Shown: positions 33,814-42,284, counted from the stretch's first letter. The stretch is 64,000 nucleotides of DNA from Dokdonella_A sp044227025 (GCF_044227025.1 NZ_JBGAFX010000004.1:124001-188000); one strand, 5' to 3'. The notes: generated from the sequence alone by a model not told the origin. Numbers and translations are program-made.

Positions 33814-34608
33814 ATGCGCATGCGCCGGTTCGCATTCGCCCTGCTCGTGCTCGCCGGCAGCGCATCCGCGCAGCCGGCGCAGCGCCCGGCCTATGTGTCG
33901 ATCCCGGCGGGCCCGTTCCTGAGCGTCATCGAAACCGACGCAAAGGCGAAGCCGGTACAAGTGCCGGCGTTCGCCCTGCGCACGGAGCCGGTCACGAACG
34001 CTGAATTCCTTGCGTTCGTGACCGCGCATCCGGAGTGGCGGCGCGATCGCGTGCCGTCGGTATTCGCCGATGCGCGCTACCTGCTGCACTGGTCGGCGGC
34101 CGACACGCTCGGCGACAAGGCGTTGCCGGCGCAGCCGGTAACGCAAGTGAGCTGGTTCGCCGCGCAGGCGTATTGCGAGTCCGAACAGGCACGCCTGCCA
34201 CAGTGGATCGAATGGGAACGCGCGGCAGCGGCAAGCACGCTCGTCCCCGATGCGCGCAGCGATCCGGCCTGGCGCAAACAACTGCTCGACTGGTACGCGA
34301 GGCCGTCGAATGCACCGCTGGCGGCAGTCGGCGGCACGCCAAACCTGTACGGTGCGCGCGACCTGCATGGCCTGGTGTGGGAATGGGTCGACGACTACGC
34401 GGCCATGATGGTCACCTCGGACAGCCGCGATCAGAACGATCCGGACCGCTTGAAATTCTGTGGCTCGGCCGCGCTCAGCCTGCGCGACCGCGACAACTAC
34501 GCGTTGCTGATGCGCATCGCGCTGCTGTCGTCGCTGCAGGCCGTCGACACGACCGCAAACCTCGGCTTCCGCTGTGCGAGACCTTCCGATGCCACGGTGA
34601 CACCATGA
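33814..34608 (+). CDS. nirV: NirV, exported formylglycine-generating-enzyme-like protein
   Basis: This 264-residue protein has a signal peptide (cleavage after SASA) and an FGE-sulfatase/SUMF1 domain: VSIPAGPF, PVTNAEFLAFV, PVTQVSWFAAQAYCESEQARLPQWIEWERAA, DLHGLVWEWVDDY and a closing GFRCAR. NirV commonly follows nirK in denitrifiers; its role is unknown but a part in NirK maturation is often proposed. The formylglycine-enzyme active-site cysteine pair is not visible, so it may be non-catalytic. It is 11 bases downstream of nirK and overlaps sco by ATGA. The second Met (33820) is an alternative start. Confidence 0.9.
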   Translation: MRMRRFAFALLVLAGSASAQPAQRPAYVSIPAGPFLSVIETDAKAKPVQVPAFALRTEPVTNAEFLAFVTAHPEWRRDRVPSVFADARYLLHWSAADTLGDKALPAQPVTQVSWFAAQAYCESEQARLPQWIEWERAAAASTLVPDARSDPAWRKQLLDWYARPSNAPLAAVGGTPNLYGARDLHGLVWEWVDDYAAMMVTSDSRDQNDPDRLKFCGSAALSLRDRDNYALLMRIALLSSLQAVDTTANLGFRCARPSDATVTP

Positions 34609-35297
34609 ACACGCTGCATGAATCCGCGACGGCCACTGAACGCGACGCCCTGCCCTGCCTGTGCTGCGGCCATGCCATCGCCCATTGCGACACGCAACGG
34701 GTACCGCGATCGCGCCTGCTGCGCCGGATCGGCATGGTCCTGTTCGCCGTGCTGCTCGTTGGCGGATCATTGCTGACGCGCGCGCAGGCCGGCGAGTTGC
34801 CCCGCGATTCGACCTACCACCTCGCATTGCCGCTGGTCGACCAGGATGGCAAGGCGTTCGCCTATGCCGACGGACGCGGCCGCGTGCGCATCGTCAGCAT
34901 GTTCTACACCTCCTGCAAGTACGTCTGCCCGCTCATCATCGACACGTTGCTGAAGACCGAACGCGAACTCGCGCCGGAGCAGAAAGCCGCGCTCGACGTG
35001 TGGCTGGTCAGCCTCGACCCCGACAACGACACGCCCGACGCGCTCAAGCGCGTCGCCGACAAGCGCCACCTGGACACCTCGCGCTGGCGCCTCGCGCGCA
35101 CGGAAAAGCCCGGCGTGCGCCGTCTCGCGGCCGTGCTCGGCATCCAGTACAAGCAGATCGAGAACAAGGAATTCAGTCATTCGAGCGCGCTCGTGCTGCT
35201 CGATGCGGACGGCCGCATCGTCGCGCGCAGCGACCAGCTCGGCGCCGCCGACCCGGAATTCGTCGCAGCGCTGAGACGCGCGCTCGCCCCGCGCTGA
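34605..35297 (+). CDS. SCO1/SenC-type copper chaperone with N-terminal Cys-rich tail
   Basis: This 230-residue protein is anchored by one membrane helix (about residues 43-62). The periplasmic part has a thioredoxin-like fold with the copper site CKYVC (in MFYTSCKYVCPLII) and His in EFSHSSALVLLD. SCO proteins deliver copper to oxidase CuA or to cbb3 and nitrite reductase sites. An unusual cytoplasmic N-terminus carries CLCCGHAIAHC (residues 18-28), which looks like an extra metal site. Its start overlaps nirV, so copper insertion into NirK is the likely role, although ccoN follows 108 bases later. Confidence 0.92.
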   Translation: MNTLHESATATERDALPCLCCGHAIAHCDTQRVPRSRLLRRIGMVLFAVLLVGGSLLTRAQAGELPRDSTYHLALPLVDQDGKAFAYADGRGRVRIVSMFYTSCKYVCPLIIDTLLKTERELAPEQKAALDVWLVSLDPDNDTPDALKRVADKRHLDTSRWRLARTEKPGVRRLAAVLGIQYKQIENKEFSHSSALVLLDADGRIVARSDQLGAADPEFVAALRRALAPR

Positions 35298-35338
35298 AAC
35301 GGCTGCGACCGATTGCCGCACGAATGCGGCGCGGCGTC

Positions 35339-35352
35339 TTGACGCATGTCAG
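35339..35352 (+). promoter_or_regulatory. FNR-type box upstream of ccoN
   Basis: TTGACGCATGTCAG fits the pattern with one imperfect end. At -41.5 the start is near 35387 with GACAAT (35375-35380) as a good -10, and a 19-base leader holding GGGAGG before the ATG at 35406. Confidence 0.78.
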
Positions 35353-35405
35353 TCCGCAGATCCAGATTGTCGTCGACAATCACCTTTTTGGGAGGCTGAG
35401 CGCAC

Positions 35406-36872
35406 ATGCCCCGGACTGAAACCTACAACGATCAGGTCGTGCGGCTGTTCCTGCTCGCCGCCGCCGTCTGGGGCATCGTCGGAATGTCGGTCGGCGTTTG
35501 GATCGCGGCCGAACTCGCGTGGCCATTCTGGAACTTCGACGTTCCGTTCCTGACCTTCAGCCGGCTGCGGCCCGACCATACCTTCGGCGTGATCTTCGCG
35601 TTCGGCGGCTCGGCGCTGATGGGGACCTGCTACTACGTCGTGCAACGCACCGGCCACACGCGCCTCGCGCTCGGCAAGCTCGCCAATTTCACGTTCTGGG
35701 GCTGGCAGCTGATCTGCGTGCTGGCGATGGTGACGATGCCGCTCGGCATCACCCAGAGCAAGGAGTACGCCGAGCCGGAATGGTTCATCGACATCCTGAT
35801 CGCGGTCGTCTGGGTCTCGTTCGGGGTGGTATTCTTCGCTACGCTCGCGCGCCGGCGCATCCGCCACATCTACGTCGCGAACTGGTACTACGGCGCCTTC
35901 ATCATCGCGGTCGGCCTGCTGCACATCGTCAACAACATCGCGCTGCCGGTATCGATGTGGAAGTCGTATCCGGTCTACTCCGGCGTCGTCGATGCGATGG
36001 TGCAGTGGTGGTACGGCCACAACGCCGTCGCGTTCTTCCTGACCGCCGGCTTCCTCGGCATGATGTACTACTTCGTGCCGCGCCAGGCGCAGCAGCCGCT
36101 GTGGAGCTATCGCTTCTCGATCGTCAATTTCTGGGCGCTGATCTCGGTCTACATGTGGGCCGGCTCGCACCACCTCATATACACCGCGCTGCCGGACTGG
36201 GTGCAGTCGGTCGGCATGGCGTTCTCGCTGATCCTGCTGATGCCGAGCTGGGGTTCGGCCGCAAACGGCCTGCTCACGTTCAACGGCTCGTGGCACAGGC
36301 TGAAGACCGACCCGGCTGCCAAGTTCATGGTGCTCGCGCTGGTGTTCTACGCCGCCTCGACGTTCGAGGGCTCGATGATGGCGATCAAGACCGTCAACTC
36401 GCTCTCGCACTACACCGACTGGACCGTCGCACATGTGCATTCCGGCTCGATCGGCTGGGTCGCGATGATCACGATCGGCTCGCTCTATGCAATGGCGCCG
36501 CGCGCGCTCGACCGTCCGCAGATGCATTCCGTGCCGGCGATGGAGCTGCACTTCTGGCTGCACACGATCGGCTTGCTGCTCTACATCATCGCGATGTGGG
36601 CCGCTGGCGTGACCGAAGGCCTGATGTGGCGCGCGACCAATGCGGACGGCTCGCTCACCTACGCCTTCATCGACAGCCTGATCGCGATCAAGCCGTTCTA
36701 CGCGGTGCGCTGGCTCGGCGGCATGTTCGTGCTCAGCGGCATGGTCGTGATGGCCTGGAATCTCTGGCACACCGCGGCGAATGCGCGCGCGCACCTGATC
36801 ACGCCGATCCCGGTGCCGATCCCGGAGCCGGAACCACGGCAAGTGCCCGAGCCCCTGCCGGCGATGGGTTGA
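35406..36872 (+). CDS. ccoN: Cytochrome cbb3 oxidase subunit I
   Basis: CcoN is the catalytic subunit of the high-affinity cbb3 terminal oxidase, holding heme b and the heme b3-CuB site. The 488-residue protein has about twelve helices with metal-ligand segments RLRPDHTFGVIFAFGG, WWYGHNAVAFFLT (CuB His and cross-linked Tyr region), WAGSHHLIYTALP, VAHVHSGSIGWVAM and ELHFWLHTIG. A Pro/Glu-rich C-terminal tail (PVPIPEPEPRQVPEPLP) extends beyond the last helix. It is the first gene of a long overlapping operon behind an FNR-type box, as known for cbb3 genes in other proteobacteria. Confidence 0.97.
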   Translation: MPRTETYNDQVVRLFLLAAAVWGIVGMSVGVWIAAELAWPFWNFDVPFLTFSRLRPDHTFGVIFAFGGSALMGTCYYVVQRTGHTRLALGKLANFTFWGWQLICVLAMVTMPLGITQSKEYAEPEWFIDILIAVVWVSFGVVFFATLARRRIRHIYVANWYYGAFIIAVGLLHIVNNIALPVSMWKSYPVYSGVVDAMVQWWYGHNAVAFFLTAGFLGMMYYFVPRQAQQPLWSYRFSIVNFWALISVYMWAGSHHLIYTALPDWVQSVGMAFSLILLMPSWGSAANGLLTFNGSWHRLKTDPAAKFMVLALVFYAASTFEGSMMAIKTVNSLSHYTDWTVAHVHSGSIGWVAMITIGSLYAMAPRALDRPQMHSVPAMELHFWLHTIGLLLYIIAMWAAGVTEGLMWRATNADGSLTYAFIDSLIAIKPFYAVRWLGGMFVLSGMVVMAWNLWHTAANARAHLITPIPVPIPEPEPRQVPEPLPAMG

Positions 36873-36882
36873 GGAGAAGACA

Positions 36883-37545
36883 ATGGCCGGAGGTTACAAA
36901 TACTTTGAGGCGGTCGAGAAGCATGCCGGCTTGCTCGGCATTCTGACCGCGATCATGGTCTCGATCGGCGGGCTCGCCGAGATCACGCCGCTGTTCATGG
37001 CCGCGCACACGGTAAAGCCCGCCGAAGGCGTCAAGCCGTACGGTGCGCTGCGCCTGGCCGGCAAGGACATCTACGTGCGCGAAGGCTGCTACCTGTGCCA
37101 TTCGCAGCAGATCCGTGCGCTGCGCGCCGAGACCGAACGCTACGGGCCGTATTCGGTCGCCGAGGACTCGGTCTACGATCGCCCGTTCCAGTGGGGCTCC
37201 AAGCGCACCGGTCCCGATCTCGCACGCGTCGGCGGCAAGTACTCCGACGAATGGCAGCGCCTGCACCTGCGCGATCCGCGCTCGCTGGTGCCGGAGTCGA
37301 ACATGCCCGCCTATGCATGGCTGTCGCAGGCGATGCTCGATCCTGCCGACATCGAGGCGCGCATGCGCACCCTGCGCACGCTCGGCGACCCGTACACCGA
37401 CGCCGACATCGCGGGTGCGCAGGCAGCGGTCAGCGGGCACACCGAAATGGAAGCGCTGATCGCCTACCTGCAGGGCCTCGGCGTCGCCAACATGCCGAAG
37501 ACCGCCGCTGCGGGCACACATGCAACGCCGGAGGCCGCGCCATGA
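36883..37545 (+). CDS. ccoO: Cytochrome cbb3 oxidase subunit II
   Basis: CcoO is a membrane-anchored monoheme cytochrome c. The 220-residue protein has an N-terminal helix (AGLLGILTAIMVSIGGLAEI), the heme motif EGCYLCHSQQIR near residue 71, and axial-Met region ESNMPAYAWL. FQWGSKRTGPDLARVGGKYSDEW is typical. A GAGGAGA ribosome binding site lies between it and ccoN. Its stop overlaps the ccoQ start (ATGA). Confidence 0.97.
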   Translation: MAGGYKYFEAVEKHAGLLGILTAIMVSIGGLAEITPLFMAAHTVKPAEGVKPYGALRLAGKDIYVREGCYLCHSQQIRALRAETERYGPYSVAEDSVYDRPFQWGSKRTGPDLARVGGKYSDEWQRLHLRDPRSLVPESNMPAYAWLSQAMLDPADIEARMRTLRTLGDPYTDADIAGAQAAVSGHTEMEALIAYLQGLGVANMPKTAAAGTHATPEAAP

Positions 37546-37700
37546 CGATCGCGCCGTTCTGGGGACACCTCGCGGGCGTCGTCACGCTGGCGACGATGCT
37601 GAGCTTCATCGGCATCTGGATCTGGGTCTGGCAGGCACGCCACAAACCGAAGTACGACGAGCTTGCGCGCCTGCCGATGAATGACGAGGAATCGCCATGA
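37542..37700 (+). CDS. ccoQ: Cytochrome cbb3 oxidase small subunit CcoQ
   Basis: This 52-residue protein has one membrane helix (LAGVVTLATMLSFIGIWIWVW) and a polar C-terminal tail ending RLPMNDEESP, typical of CcoQ, which stabilises the cbb3 complex. It overlaps ccoO at its start and ccoP at its end (ATGA each). Confidence 0.93.
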   Translation: MTIAPFWGHLAGVVTLATMLSFIGIWIWVWQARHKPKYDELARLPMNDEESP

Positions 37701-38602
37701 GTTCGTTCTGGTCGGGCTGGATCATGTTCCTCGTGGTGCTGAACCTCGGCATCACGCTGTTCCTGTTCCTGTGGGGACAGCGCGTGAAGATTCCGGTGCA
37801 GCCTGACGGCACCAGCGGCCATGTGTGGGCGCACGGCGTATTGCGCGAAGGCGTGCGCAGGTTGCCGCTGTGGTGGGTGCTGTTGTCGGCCGCGATGTTC
37901 GCGGTCGGCTTCTCCTACCTAGTGCTCTATCCCGGCTTCGGCTCGTGGAAGGGCACGCTCGGCTGGACCGCGCACGGCGAACTCGCCGCGGACGTCGCCG
38001 CCAACCGCGCCAAGCTCGATCCGCTGCTGCAGCGCTCCGCCGGGCAGCCGGTCGAGAAGATCGCGGGCGATGCCGAAGCGACGCGCATGGGCCAGCGCCT
38101 GTTCATCGACAACTGCGCCGCTTGCCACGGTCGCGACGGACAAGGCAACCATCTGATCGGCGCGCCGAACCTGGTCGACCGCGACTGGCTCTACGCTGGC
38201 GACGGCAATGGGATCCTCGCCAGCATCCAGGACGGTCGCCACGGCGTCATGCCGCCGTTCGGCGGCTCGTTCGACGCGGCCACGACCGAGAACCTGGCCA
38301 ACTACGTGCGCAGCCTGTCGGGCGCCGACCATTCGCCGGCGAAGGCCGCGGCGGGCCAGGCCGCGTTCGCGGTGTGTTCCGCCTGCCATGGCCCGACCGG
38401 CAAGGGCAACCAGGCTCTCGGCGCACCGAACCTCACCGACGAAGTGTGGCTGTACGACGGCGATCTCGCGACGATCGAAAAAACCATCCGGGACGGTCGC
38501 GGTGGCGTCATGCCGGCTTGGCGCACGCGCCTCGACGACACCGAAACACGCCTCATCGCGGCGTGGGTGTATGCAACCTCGCACGCTGCCACCGCACGCT
38601 GA
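37697..38602 (+). CDS. ccoP: Cytochrome cbb3 oxidase subunit III
   Basis: CcoP is a diheme cytochrome c that feeds electrons to CcoO and CcoN. The 301-residue protein has two N-terminal helices (about 8-30 and 59-77) joined by a short loop, as in CcoP, then two cytochrome c domains with CAACH near 143 and CSACH near 230. Each has an axial Met in GVMPPFGG and GVMPAWR. The family segment YPGFGSWKGTLGWT follows helix 2. Its 3' end overlaps the next small gene by 32 bases. Confidence 0.97.
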   Translation: MSSFWSGWIMFLVVLNLGITLFLFLWGQRVKIPVQPDGTSGHVWAHGVLREGVRRLPLWWVLLSAAMFAVGFSYLVLYPGFGSWKGTLGWTAHGELAADVAANRAKLDPLLQRSAGQPVEKIAGDAEATRMGQRLFIDNCAACHGRDGQGNHLIGAPNLVDRDWLYAGDGNGILASIQDGRHGVMPPFGGSFDAATTENLANYVRSLSGADHSPAKAAAGQAAFAVCSACHGPTGKGNQALGAPNLTDEVWLYDGDLATIEKTIRDGRGGVMPAWRTRLDDTETRLIAAWVYATSHAATAR

Positions 38603-38804
38603 CGCCTCCCGCTCGGCGTGGTATCGCCAGCCGGTGCTCTGGCTGGGCGCGCTGCTGTTCACCGCCTCGCTCGCCGGCTGCGTGCTGATGATCGTGCTCG
38701 GCTCGCGCCATGCGGACGTACCGCTGCCGACCGCCGGCGGCGAGATCATGAAGATGCCGCTGGCGCGGCCACCACCGCACGCGCCGGTGCAGGCGGTGCC
38801 GTGA
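38571..38804 (+). CDS. Short FixH-like membrane protein
   Basis: This 77-residue protein has one membrane helix (WLGALLFTASLAGCVLMIVLG) preceded by SAWYRQPVLW, which recalls the anchor of FixH. It lacks the periplasmic domain of FixH and ends in a short Pro-rich tail. The position between ccoP and ccoI is where fixH normally sits. The ATG at 38571 overlaps ccoP by 32 bases; I saw no later in-frame ATG before the helix. The stop overlaps the GTG start of ccoI. Either a reduced FixH or an unrelated accessory protein. Confidence 0.7.
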   Translation: MQPRTLPPHADASRSAWYRQPVLWLGALLFTASLAGCVLMIVLGSRHADVPLPTAGGEIMKMPLARPPPHAPVQAVP

Positions 38805-41287
38805 ACGCGGCCTGCTGGCATTGCGGCGAAGCGCTGCCGGCCGGCGTGACGTTGCAGGCGACCGCTGCCGGCGCCATCCATCCCGTCTGCTGCCAAGGCT
38901 GCCGCGCCGCGGTCGAATGGATCGACCAGCTCGGCCTAGCCGACTACTACCGCTTGCGCAGCGAGCCCGCGCAGCGCCCGCAAGGCGTGGCAGGCGACGG
39001 GACCGCATGGCGACGCGCGGATCTCGCGCGCCACGTCGTGCGCGATGCCGGCGATGGTCGCCGTGAGGCGATCGTGCTCGTCGAAGGCGTACGCTGCGCC
39101 GCCTGCGTATGGCTGATCGAACGCATGCTCGACGCCCTGCCCGGCGTCGAACGCGTGCAGGTCAACGCCGCCGCGCGACGCGCGCGCATCGTCTGGGACG
39201 AAGCGCAATGCGACATCGCGCGCATCGTCGAAGCATTCGAGCGCGCCGGCTACCGCGCGCTGCCGCTCGACGCCGCCGCGCTCGACGACAGCCGCCGCAG
39301 CGAATCGCGCGCCGCACTGAAGCGTCTCGCCGTCGCCGGCTTTGGCGCGATGCAGGCGATGATGTACGCGAGCGCGCTCTACCTCGGCGCGTTCGACGGC
39401 TCCGACACGAGCACGCGCGACCTGTTCCGCTGGCTCGGCCTGCTGGTCGCCTCGCCGGTCGTGCTGTACGCGGCACGTCCGTTCTTTGCCGGCGCGCTGC
39501 GCGCGCTGCGTGCGCGCCGCCTCGCGATGGACGTGCCGGTGGCGCTGGCGATCGCACTGATCTACGCGGCGAGCGTGTTCGAAGCAGTCCGCGGCGGAAG
39601 CGAGGTCTACTTCGACTCGGTCAGCATGTTCGTGTTCCTGCTCCTGCTCGGCCGCCAGCTCGAGATGCGCGCCCGTCATCGCGCCGGCGACCTCGGCGAC
39701 GCGCTCGCGCGCCTGACCCCGGCATTCGCCGAACGCATCCGCGAGGATGGTTCGATCGAACGCGTCGGCGCGCTGGAACTCGTCGCCGGCGATCGCGTCT
39801 CGGTCGCAACCGGCGCGTCGGTGCCGGCCGATGGCCGCTTCGACGGCGAACACTGCCGCGTCGACGAGGCACTGTTGTCCGGCGAATCCGCGCCCGTGAC
39901 CAAACGCCACGGCGACGCGCTCGTTGCGGGCAGCCTGGTCGTGGATGGTCCGGCGACGCTGCGGGTCGAACGCGTCGGCGCCGACACCGCGCTTGCCGGC
40001 ATCGTCGCGCTGGTCTCGCGCGCGCAGGCGGAGCGCCCGCGCCTCGCGCAAGCCGGCGAACGCGCCGCCGCGCGCTTCGTCGCGCGCGTGCTCGCGCTCG
40101 CCGCCCTGACCGCAATCGGCTGGAGCCTGGTCGATCCGTCGCGCGCGTTCGGGGCGACGCTCGCCGTACTCGTCGTGTCCTGCCCGTGCGCGTTCGCGCT
40201 CGCGGTGCCGGCGGCGCTGACGCGCGCGCTAGCGCTGCTCGCCCGACGCGGCGTGCTGGTCGTGCACGCCGATGCGATCGAGACGCTCGCGGGCGCGACC
40301 CATGTCGTGTTCGACAAGACCGGAACATTGACCGAACCGCAGTCCGGCATCGAGCGCATCGACTGCCTGCGTGGCGAGACGCGCGACGCGCTCGCGCTCG
40401 CTGCCGCGCTCGCGCGCGGCAGCCGCCATCCGCTCTCGCGTGCGATCGCCAACGCGGACACCAGCGTCGTGCCGCCCGTCGCCGAACAGGTCGAGGAAAT
40501 CGCGGGCCACGGCCTGCGCGGACGCATCGGCGGTCGCACGCTGCGCCTCGGCCAACCCGCGTTCGTGTGGAAGGACGCGCATGCGTCAACCGGAAATTCA
40601 CTGCTGCAAACGCCGGGATCCAGCGCTCTTTGCGGAGAATCCGACACGACGCTCGACGACGCCGTCGTGCTCGCCGACGACGACGGCCTGATCGCCGCGT
40701 TCCACATCGGCGAACAGGTGCGTGCGGGGGCGCGCGGCGCGCTCGATGCGCTTGCCGATCACGGCCTCGCAGTCGAAGTCGTCAGCGGCGACGCCGGCGC
40801 CAAAGTCGCAGCGCTTGCGCAACGCCTCGGCGTCACGCAGTGGCGCGCGCGCCAGACTCCTTCGGACAAGCTCGCGCGCCTCGATGCGCTGCGCACCGGC
40901 GGCGCCCGCGTGATCGCGGTGGGCGACGGCGTCAACGATGCACCCGTGCTCGCCAGCGCCGATGTCGCGGTCGCGATCGGCGGCGGCAGCGATCTCGCGC
41001 AGGCGTCGAGCGACGTCGTGCTTGCGCGTGCCGAACTCGGCGCGTTGCCGCAGGCGATCGCACTCGCGCGCGAAACGATGGCCGTTCTGCGCCAGAACCA
41101 TCGTTGGGCACTCGCCTACAACCTCGTCGCGGTACCGTTCGGCGCACTCGGCTTCGTGCCGCCGTGGCTCGCCGCGCTCGGCATGTCGGCGAGCTCGCTC
41201 GTGGTCGTGCTGAACGCGATGCGCATCGGTCGCCGCCGCGCACCGGCGCCGGCATCCGCACCCCCGGCGGGAGTGGCGATCGCATGA
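38801..41287 (+). CDS. ccoI: Copper-exporting P1B-type ATPase for cbb3 assembly (CcoI/FixI)
   Basis: CcoI supplies copper for the cbb3 active site. The 828-residue protein begins at GTG with a Cys-rich domain (ACWHCGEAL, HPVCCQGCRAAVEW), then a heavy-metal-associated domain with GVRCAACVWLIERML. Later come LSGESAP, the transport motif SCPCAFAL, DKTGTLT, the HP motif GSRHPLS and GDGVNDAPVLASADVAVA. All are expected for CcoI. Between LGQPAFVW and DDAVVLADD is a stretch of about 20 residues (TGNSLLQTPGSSALCG) encoded by repeat-like DNA. It overlaps fixH-like at its start and ccoS at its end. Confidence 0.95.
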   Translation: MNAACWHCGEALPAGVTLQATAAGAIHPVCCQGCRAAVEWIDQLGLADYYRLRSEPAQRPQGVAGDGTAWRRADLARHVVRDAGDGRREAIVLVEGVRCAACVWLIERMLDALPGVERVQVNAAARRARIVWDEAQCDIARIVEAFERAGYRALPLDAAALDDSRRSESRAALKRLAVAGFGAMQAMMYASALYLGAFDGSDTSTRDLFRWLGLLVASPVVLYAARPFFAGALRALRARRLAMDVPVALAIALIYAASVFEAVRGGSEVYFDSVSMFVFLLLLGRQLEMRARHRAGDLGDALARLTPAFAERIREDGSIERVGALELVAGDRVSVATGASVPADGRFDGEHCRVDEALLSGESAPVTKRHGDALVAGSLVVDGPATLRVERVGADTALAGIVALVSRAQAERPRLAQAGERAAARFVARVLALAALTAIGWSLVDPSRAFGATLAVLVVSCPCAFALAVPAALTRALALLARRGVLVVHADAIETLAGATHVVFDKTGTLTEPQSGIERIDCLRGETRDALALAAALARGSRHPLSRAIANADTSVVPPVAEQVEEIAGHGLRGRIGGRTLRLGQPAFVWKDAHASTGNSLLQTPGSSALCGESDTTLDDAVVLADDDGLIAAFHIGEQVRAGARGALDALADHGLAVEVVSGDAGAKVAALAQRLGVTQWRARQTPSDKLARLDALRTGGARVIAVGDGVNDAPVLASADVAVAIGGGSDLAQASSDVVLARAELGALPQAIALARETMAVLRQNHRWALAYNLVAVPFGALGFVPPWLAALGMSASSLVVVLNAMRIGRRRAPAPASAPPAGVAIA
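40583..40635. repeat. Dispersed-repeat-like insert inside ccoI
   Basis: This stretch in the ccoI nucleotide-binding domain has lower coding character than its surroundings. It contains CGTCAACCGG and later CCGGGATCCAG (40613-40623), the same 11-mer as the intergenic palindrome at 6938-6948, then CGCTCTTTGCGG. It keeps the reading frame and adds Ser/Gly/Leu-rich residues in a loop that varies among CcoI proteins. Confidence 0.45.
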
Positions 41288-41559
41288 ACATCCTGCTCGT
41301 GCTGATCCCGCTGTCGGTACTGCTCGCCCTTGGCGCCGTGATCGCGTTCTTCTGGGCGGTCGACCACGACCAGTTCGACGATATGGATACGCCGAAGCTG
41401 CTGCCGCTGCTCGACGATCCGCGCCCCAACAGGCAGGACGACGCCAGCAACGGCGACGATGAGGTTCGCGATACCACGACGGCAACGAACGACGACGCCC
41501 GTCAGGCCGACGCCGATTCGAAGCGCCCCACGGATTCCGAACGGAAGCGGCGCCGGTGA
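41284..41559 (+). CDS. ccoS: Cbb3 oxidase maturation protein CcoS
   Basis: CcoS is a small membrane protein needed for cofactor insertion into cbb3 oxidase. The N-terminal MNILLVLIPLSVLLALGAV and FFWAVDHDQFDDMDTPKLLPLLDD are the family signature. At 91 residues it is longer than the usual 45-70 because of a low-complexity Asp/Thr/Arg tail ending KRKRRR-like. It overlaps ccoI by ATGA and the next gene by GTGA. Confidence 0.95.
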   Translation: MNILLVLIPLSVLLALGAVIAFFWAVDHDQFDDMDTPKLLPLLDDPRPNRQDDASNGDDEVRDTTTATNDDARQADADSKRPTDSERKRRR

Positions 41560-42284
41560 TCTCGAACGTGCCGACCCTGTTCGCCGCGCTGCTCCTCGGC
41601 CTCGCCGCAAGCGGCCATTGCCTGGTCATGTGCGGCGGCATTTCCGCCGCGCTCGGAATGGCAACCGCGAAGCGCCCCGACGGTCGCGCGCGAGCGGACC
41701 TGCTGGTCGCCTACCAGTGCGGCCGCATCGCATCGTACGTGCTCGCAGGACTGCTGCTCGGTGGCGCGCTCGGCGGCCTGATCGCGCTGCTGGACATCGA
41801 ATCCGTGCGCCGCGCGTTGCGCGCCTTGAGCGCCGCGGCCTTGCTGCTCGGCGCACTCGTCGCATCGGGCCGCCTGCGCGACCCCGGCTTCGGCATCGGT
41901 CGGCGCGTATGGCCGCATCTCGCGCCGCTTGGCCGGCGCCTGCTGCCGGTCTCGAGCGTGCCGCGTGCGTTCGCGTTCGGCATGGTGTGGGGCTGGATGC
42001 CGTGCGGTTTCGTCTACACGGTGCTGCTGATCGCGGCGCTGCAACTGGACGCCATACACGGTGCGGCGACGATGGCGATGTTCGGACTCGGCACCGCACC
42101 TGCGCTGCTTGCGGCTGCATTCGGCGCTGAGCGCTTCGCGCGTTTCGGCGCACGGACCGGCAACCGCCGCATCGCCGCCGGCGCCCTGCTCGCCAGCGCG
42201 GTGCTCACGCTCGCCGGTCCGTGGCTCGGCATGCACGCGCCCTGGCTGCACGGGCTGCTGCCGTTCGATTGCGCGGCCCAGTAG
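41556..42284 (+). CDS. Sulfite exporter TauE/SafE family (UreH-like) membrane protein
   Basis: This 242-residue protein has six helices and the family motifs GHCLVMCGGISAALG near residue 22 and FGMVWGWMPCGFVYTVLL near 140. Members next to cco genes are thought to take part in copper supply to cbb3 oxidase; the Cys/His/Met pairs fit metal handling. It starts at GTG overlapping the ccoS stop, so it is the last gene of the cco unit. No ccoG is present. An M1 peptidase gene converges from the right. Confidence 0.9.
   Translation: MISNVPTLFAALLLGLAASGHCLVMCGGISAALGMATAKRPDGRARADLLVAYQCGRIASYVLAGLLLGGALGGLIALLDIESVRRALRALSAAALLLGALVASGRLRDPGFGIGRRVWPHLAPLGRRLLPVSSVPRAFAFGMVWGWMPCGFVYTVLLIAALQLDAIHGAATMAMFGLGTAPALLAAAFGAERFARFGARTGNRRIAAGALLASAVLTLAGPWLGMHAPWLHGLLPFDCAAQ

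Noticed and set aside
38618..38800. Longer ccoI reading from 38618
   Set aside because: It would overlap the small FixH-like gene entirely; the GTG at 38801 gives a stop/start overlap and the family N-terminus.
8683..42284. The whole denitrification region as a recently acquired island
   Set aside because: No integrase, transposase, tRNA or direct-repeat boundary is visible, and base composition looks like the flanks.
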